A DNA stretch of 64,000 nt, from contig NZ_FMHU01000002.1 in NCBI RefSeq assembly GCF_900091415.1, forward strand, positions 3,410,001 to 3,474,000, read 5' to 3'. The notes beneath the pieces are model-generated. The model was not told the DNA's origin. It saw only the letters and a list, made by a program, of their open reading frames with translations, and searched no databases. Within the stretch, counting starts at the first letter, position 1. Each line of letters opens with the position of its first letter. Shown piece by piece: positions 59,914 to 64,000 of this stretch. Origin of the DNA: Micromonospora inyonensis (lineage in GTDB: Bacteria; Actinomycetota; Actinomycetes; Mycobacteriales; Micromonosporaceae). The position numbers and the translations under genes were made by a program.

Positions 59914-61253
59914 GCCGCCACCTCACTGGTCCCGATGACCCGCAGCCGGACGGAGTCCGCGACGTGCCGGTCCACCACGAGCACCTCGACCAGGGCCCGG
60001 GGTGCGGGCTCGCCGTCCTCGGCGGGCAGGCCGATCTCCAGCAGGTCGCCCACCTCGGGGACCCGGCCCAGCTCCCGCATGACCAGTCCGGAGAGGGTGT
60101 CGTACTCGGGCCCCTCGGGCAGCGCGATGCCGGTGCTGTCGGCGACCTCGTCGATCCGCCAGCGGGCCGGGACCACCCAGGACCCGTCGTCCTGCCGGGC
60201 GGGGGCCCGCTCCGGCGGGTCGTCCTCGTCCCGGATCGGGCCGACCAGTTCCTCGGCGATGTCCTCCAGCGTGATCACGCCGGCGAACCCGCCGTACTCG
60301 TCGACCACACAGGCGAGCTGCCGGTGCCCGACCCGTAGCCGGTCGAGCACCGTCGGCAGTGGCAGCGTCTCCGGCACCAGCAACGGCGGTACGGCCACCG
60401 CGCTCACCGGCGTCGTCGCGCGCCGCGCCGGGGGCACGCCGAGCACGTCGGCGATCCCGACCACGCCGACCAGGTCGTCGACGCCCTCGGCACCCCGCAC
60501 CGGGAACCGGGAGTGGCCGGTGTCGAGCAGCTGCACCACCCGGCTGATCGGCTCGTCGGCCCGGACGGTGTGCACGTCGACCCGGGGCACCATGGCCTCC
60601 CCGGCGGTCAGCTCACGGAAGTCCAGCCCCCGGTCGAGCAGGTCGGACATGGTTGCGTCGAGGTGTCCCTCCTCGCGGGACTCGGCGATGATCTGCTCCA
60701 GGTCCTGCGGGGTCGCCCCGCTGGGCAGTTCCTCGATCGGCTCGATGCCGACCCGCCGGAGCAGTCGTACCGCGGCCCGGTCGAAGAGCTTGATCAACGG
60801 GCCGGCCACGGCGAGATAGACCAGGGTGGAGCGGCTGAGGGCCCGGGCCAGCGGCTCGGGCCGGGCGATGGCGAGGTTCTTCGGGGCCAGCTCACCGAGG
60901 ACCATCTGCACCACGGTCGCGATGATCAGGGCCAGTGCCACGGAGAGCGGGAGGCTGACCGCGGTGGAGACGCCGACGCCGCCGAGCAGTTCGGCCAGGC
61001 CGGCACCGAGATACGGCTCGGCCACGTATCCGACGAGCAGGGCGGTGACGGTGATGCCGAGCTGGGCACCGGAGAGCATGAAGGAGAGCCGGCTGGTGAC
61101 CTGTAGGGCGCGGGCCGCGGCCGGGTCGCCGTCGTCGGCCATCTGCCGCAACTTGCCGCGGTCGACCGCGACGTAGCCGAATTCCTGGGCCACGAAGTAG
61201 CCGGTCGCGGCGGTGAGAACGATGATCAGGGCGAGTCCGACGACGATCAACAC
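59910..61253 (-). CDS. CNNM/CorC-type (hemolysin-like) membrane protein, full length
   Basis: A 447-residue paralogue with all three parts: the CNNM domain (ALIIVLTAATGYFVAQEFGYVAVDR, VQMVLGELAPKNLAIA), the CBS pair (AGEAMVPRVDVHTV, CVVDEYGGFAGVITLEDIAEELVGPIRDE), and the CorC_HlyC domain with SWVVPARWRIDEVADSTGI and YDTLSGLVMRELGRVPEVGD. It is the first gene of the operon and overlaps the second by four bases. Such tandem pairs probably form heteromers. The start is GTG 61253 with no clear ribosome site; the TTG right behind it is an alternative. Confidence 0.9.
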   Translation of the reverse strand: MLIVVGLALIIVLTAATGYFVAQEFGYVAVDRGKLRQMADDGDPAAARALQVTSRLSFMLSGAQLGITVTALLVGYVAEPYLGAGLAELLGGVGVSTAVSLPLSVALALIIATVVQMVLGELAPKNLAIARPEPLARALSRSTLVYLAVAGPLIKLFDRAAVRLLRRVGIEPIEELPSGATPQDLEQIIAESREEGHLDATMSDLLDRGLDFRELTAGEAMVPRVDVHTVRADEPISRVVQLLDTGHSRFPVRGAEGVDDLVGVVGIADVLGVPPARRATTPVSAVAVPPLLVPETLPLPTVLDRLRVGHRQLACVVDEYGGFAGVITLEDIAEELVGPIRDEDDPPERAPARQDDGSWVVPARWRIDEVADSTGIALPEGPEYDTLSGLVMRELGRVPEVGDLLEIGLPAEDGEPAPRALVEVLVVDRHVADSVRLRVIGTSEVAA

Positions 61254-61400
61254 GGGAGGCTCAGGGCTCCCGACGTCGCGGGCGGGGAAGGCCGGGTCGT
61301 ACCCGGCCGGCTACTGCTGCCCTCCTGGGCAGAAGAGTCGATCATGCCGCCATTTTATCGGCCCCGGCTGGGTGCTGCCTGGATGTCCCGGGAAGCGGTG

Positions 61401-61736
61401 TCACCGGTCGGCGAGTTCGTCGACGTCGAGCAGATTCCGGTCGAGGCGACCCGACCGGTAGACGGCCCGGCCGATCATCTGCGCGGCGACCGGTGCGGTG
61501 GCCAGTTGGAAGAGCCCGACCAGCAGGAGCATGCCCAGGTCGGTGGGGCTGCGCAGGCGCAGCGCCAGGCCCAGCAGGATCAGCAGCACCCCCAGCACCT
61601 GCGGCTTGGTGACCGCGTGCATCCGGTCGAGGGCGTTCGGCAGGCGCAGCACCCCGATCCCGGCGGCCAGGCTGAGCAGCGCCCCGGCCACCAGGCAGAC
61701 GGCGGCGAGCGGGTCGGCCAGGTCGGCGGCGTTCAC
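61401..61736 (-). CDS. mnhG: Cation/proton antiporter subunit MnhG
   Basis: A 111-residue membrane subunit of the multi-protein Mrp/Mnh monovalent cation-proton antiporter. It has three helices (AVCLVAGALLSLAAGIGVLRLP, VLLILLGLALRL, LLLVGLFQLATAPVAAQMIGRA) and the MnhG/PhaG signature PNALDRMHAVTKPQVLG. The GTG at 61736 overlaps mnhF by four bases. It is the last gene of the operon in the window. Confidence 0.9.
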   Translation of the reverse strand: MNAADLADPLAAVCLVAGALLSLAAGIGVLRLPNALDRMHAVTKPQVLGVLLILLGLALRLRSPTDLGMLLLVGLFQLATAPVAAQMIGRAVYRSGRLDRNLLDVDELADR

Positions 61737-61996
61737 GACTCCTCCCCGGCGGCGAAGCGGACCAGGGCCACCGAACCGAGGAACCCCAGCAGCGACAGCA
61801 CCACCAGCACCGGCAGGGTCCTGGTGTGCCGGTTCACCGCCGCCTCGGTACCCACCGCCGCGATCATCGTGGCCAGCAGCAGTTCCGTGGCGACCAGCCG
61901 GTCGAGCAGGGACGGGCCGCGCACGATCCGGGCCAGCGCGAGCAGGGCGGTGGCGGAGAGCAGGACGGTGAGGGCGACGATCACGGCCGGGTTCAC
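61733..61996 (-). CDS. mnhF: Cation/proton antiporter subunit MnhF
   Basis: An 87-residue membrane subunit with three helices. LARIVRGPSLLDRLVATELL is the MnhF/PhaF signature, and LVVLSLLGFLGSVALVRF the last helix. GTG 61996 overlaps mnhE by four bases, continuing a chain of GTGA overlaps that couples the whole operon. Confidence 0.9.
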   Translation of the reverse strand: MNPAVIVALTVLLSATALLALARIVRGPSLLDRLVATELLLATMIAAVGTEAAVNRHTRTLPVLVVLSLLGFLGSVALVRFAAGEES

Positions 61997-62619
61997 GTGG
62001 CGGTTCCCTTCTCGACGGGGGCGCCCGCCAGCAGCCGGACCTCGGCGGGCGAGCCGACGACGCGGACGATGCGTCGCTCGACGTCCTCAATGCGCCAGCG
62101 GGCACGGCGCAGGTCCTCCGGTCCACGAACGTCGAGGACGTGGACGTAGAGCAGCCCGGCGCTCCGATCGACGTCGATGATCAGGCTCCCCGGCACCAGG
62201 GAGAGCACCTCGGCGGTGAGTGCCAGGTTCAGGTCGGTCCGCACCCGCAGCCGTACCGCGATGATCGCGCTGCGCGGCCGGTACCGCGGGCGGACGGCGA
62301 CCCAGGCGACGTGGATGCTCGCGCTGACCAGTTGGGCGGCGAACCGCGCCCCGAAGCGCAGCAGGTGGACGGGGCGCAGCCGGCTCTCCAGGGAGACCGG
62401 GGGCAGGGGGAAGAACACCAGCACCACCGCCGCGACGGCGCACCCACCGACCAGGTTGCCGAGGGTGAACCGCCCCCAGAACAGGTTCCAGATGAGCACC
62501 ATCCAGGCGGCGGCGATCAGCCGCTCCCGCCAGCGGGCGGCGCGGGCCCGGCCAGGGGCCGCCCCGGGGACCAACCGCCGGCGCGGGCCGGACCCGGGGA
62601 CCGGCGGGTCGGGGATCAC
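61993..62619 (-). CDS. mnhE: Cation/proton antiporter subunit MnhE
   Basis: A 208-residue subunit. A Pro/Arg-rich cytoplasmic start precedes membrane helices (AWMVLIWNLFWGRFTLGNLVGGCAVAAVVLVFF). The family phrase SLVPGSLIIDVDRSAGLLYVHVLDV lies at about 130-155 in the cytoplasmic domain. The GTG at 62619 overlaps the mnhD stop by four bases. An internal Met at residue 39 is a less likely start. Confidence 0.88.
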   Translation of the reverse strand: MIPDPPVPGSGPRRRLVPGAAPGRARAARWRERLIAAAWMVLIWNLFWGRFTLGNLVGGCAVAAVVLVFFPLPPVSLESRLRPVHLLRFGARFAAQLVSASIHVAWVAVRPRYRPRSAIIAVRLRVRTDLNLALTAEVLSLVPGSLIIDVDRSAGLLYVHVLDVRGPEDLRRARWRIEDVERRIVRVVGSPAEVRLLAGAPVEKGTAT

Positions 62620-64000
62620 GGGGTGCCCCCGGGGAAGACGGCCCGCACGTACGGGGTCCGCCGGTGCAGGTCGTCCGCCGCGTCCGCGGTGACCGTGAAG
62701 AGCGGCCCGGCGGCGAGGGTGAACGCCACACCGAGCGCGACCAGCGCCACCGTGGAGCCGACCATCAGCCGGGGCAGCCGGGAGGGCGGGTCGTCGGGGA
62801 GGGGGCGGGGCGACCGCCAGAAGGCGATGTTCCACACCCGGGAGGCGGCGTAGAGGGTGAGCAGGCTGGTCACCGCCCCGGCGGCCACCAGGGCCCAGGG
62901 CAGCGCACCGCCCACCGCCGCCCCGGCCTGGAAGAGGCCGAGCTTGCCGAGGAAACCCGGGAACGGCGGGATCCCGGCGAGGTTCATGGCCGGGACGAAG
63001 AACAGCACGGCGATCAGCGGGGTGACCCGGGCCAGGCCACCGAGGCGGCGCAGGTCGGTGCTGCCGGCCCGCTGTTCGATCAGGCCGGCGACGAGGAAGA
63101 GCGTGGTCTGGACGGTGATGTGGTGCATCACGTAGAAGATCGCGCCGGCGAGCCCGGCCACGGTGCTCAACGCGACCCCGAAGATCATGTAGCCGATGTG
63201 GCTGACCAGGGTGAAGGAGAGCAGTCGCTTCAGGTCGGACTGGGCCACCGCACCGAGGATGCCGACCAGCATGGTCAGCCCGGCCACCACCATCAGCAGC
63301 CCGTCGACGCGCCCGCCGGGGAAGAGCAGCGTCTCGGTACGGATGATCGCGTACACGCCGACCTTGGTGAGCAGGCCGGCGAAGACCGCGGTGACCGGGG
63401 CGGGCGCGGTCGGATAGCTGTCCGGCAGCCACGCCGCCAACGGGAAGACGGCGGCCTTGATGCCGAAGGCGAGCAGCAACATCAGGTGCAGTGCCAGCCC
63501 CAGGTCCGCCGGCAGGGTGTCGAGCCGGCCGGCGAGCTGGGCGAGGTTGAGCGTGCCGGTCGCCGCGTACACCAGCCCCACCCCACTCAGGAAGATCATC
63601 GACGCGAGGACGTTGACCACCACGTACGTCGAGCCGGTACGGATCCGGACGTCGGTGCCGCCCAGGGTGATCAGCGCGTAGCTGGCGGTCAGCAGGACCT
63701 CGAAGCCGACGAAGAGGTTGAACAGGTCACCGGCGAGGAAGGCGTTGGTGATACCGGCGGTCAGCACCAGGTAGGTGGGGTGGAAGATGCTGACCGGGGT
63801 GCCCTCACCGAGGTCGGACTGCCCCTGGCCGATGGAGTAGAGCAACACGCAGAGCGTCACCGCCGCCGAGACGGTCAGCATCAGCGCGGCGAACTGGTCG
63901 GCGACCAGCACGATGCCGACCGGTGGCGTCCAGCCACCGATCCGGACCACCAGCGGGCCGTCGGCGTACGCCCGGACGAGCAGCACCACCGACACGGCCA
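62616..64000 (-). CDS. mnhD: Cation/proton antiporter subunit MnhD (N-terminus beyond the window)
   Basis: At least 461 residues of the proton-pumping-type subunit related to NADH dehydrogenase NuoM/NuoN. It is membrane-embedded with many helices. Marks are FHPTYLVLTAGITNAFLAGDLFNLFVGFEVLL, with the key membrane Glu, GIKAAVFPLAAWLPDSYPTAPAPVTAVFAGLLTKVG, and HHITVQTTLFLVAGLIE. The frame is open to the window end, so the true start lies beyond 64000. mnhA, mnhB and mnhC are expected further upstream of this gene. Confidence 0.92.
   Translation of the reverse strand, partial: AVSVVLLVRAYADGPLVVRIGGWTPPVGIVLVADQFAALMLTVSAAVTLCVLLYSIGQGQSDLGEGTPVSIFHPTYLVLTAGITNAFLAGDLFNLFVGFEVLLTASYALITLGGTDVRIRTGSTYVVVNVLASMIFLSGVGLVYAATGTLNLAQLAGRLDTLPADLGLALHLMLLLAFGIKAAVFPLAAWLPDSYPTAPAPVTAVFAGLLTKVGVYAIIRTETLLFPGGRVDGLLMVVAGLTMLVGILGAVAQSDLKRLLSFTLVSHIGYMIFGVALSTVAGLAGAIFYVMHHITVQTTLFLVAGLIEQRAGSTDLRRLGGLARVTPLIAVLFFVPAMNLAGIPPFPGFLGKLGLFQAGAAVGGALPWALVAAGAVTSLLTLYAASRVWNIAFWRSPRPLPDDPPSRLPRLMVGSTVALVALGVAFTLAAGPLFTVTADAADDLHRRTPYVRAVFPGGTP

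Overview
The window is a very GC-rich actinobacterial chromosome segment with frequent GTG and TTG starts. Its backbone carries a sigB, ideR, nrdR, lexA, hflX, dapF, miaA, DUF349, miaB, recX, recA and DUF3046 neighbourhood like the sigB-to-recA region of mycobacteria. Protein wording and gene content (glutamate ABC operon, RNase Y, two Spo0M proteins, XRE/DUF397 pair, GH5-CBM2 cellulase) point to Micromonosporaceae, probably Micromonospora or a close relative. This assignment is inference, because no rRNA or other marker was searched.

Region 1 (1-10.4 kb) is accessory and scrambled. It holds the end of a toxin-antitoxin-like pair, an HhH-GPD DNA-repair gene, the hairpin-bounded remnant of an IS200/IS605-type end, a DUF262 gene that lost its own start, and directly behind it a HipA kinase gene broken by a one-base frameshift. 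A perfect 482-bp direct repeat (4340-4821 and 8420-8901) flanks 3.6 kb of foreign cargo: a GGTAC-rich gene fragment, a phosphotransferase, two small genes and an XRE-DUF5753/DUF397 pair. The repeat carries the 3' end of hipA and the 5' end of a methyltransferase gene. The right copy leads into the intact methyltransferase, followed by dtd.

Region 2 (10.4-32.7 kb) is mostly backbone: spo0M, sigB, an acetyl-lysine control pair (GNAT/acyl-CoA ligase plus AcuC), a rhodanese, ideR behind a short leader ORF, and the nrdR-nrdJ operon. The nrdJ gene encodes a class II ribonucleotide reductase with an intein. It has candidate tandem NrdR boxes and lies divergent from lexA, which has a perfect LexA box. 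Then follow hflX with a membrane propeller protein, malic enzyme, dapF and miaA.

Region 3 (32.7-50.9 kb) holds a SnoaL-like gene behind an orphan 23-bp palindromic operator, a DUF349 protein, a decayed cellulase, miaB, selD, the gluABCD operon and rny. An IS110-family element with a candidate bridge-RNA leader sits between rny and recX. The recA gene contains a second intein and shows both a LexA box and a RecA-NDp (PafBC-type) promoter.

Region 4 (50.9-64 kb) carries DUF3046, an MFS exporter, an acyl-CoA dehydrogenase, UdgX, a MocR regulator divergent from a PNPOx-GNAT fusion and LeuE, a CNNM-CNNM-Spo0M operon, and the mnhD-mnhE-mnhF-mnhG part of a cation/proton antiporter operon cut by the window end.

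The most interesting unit is the DUF262-HipA pair. HipA kinases normally sit with a HipB antitoxin, whereas here the one-base-spaced partner is a DUF262 (GmrSD/ParB-like) protein. The locus is now decaying, so intact homologues would have to be sought elsewhere.
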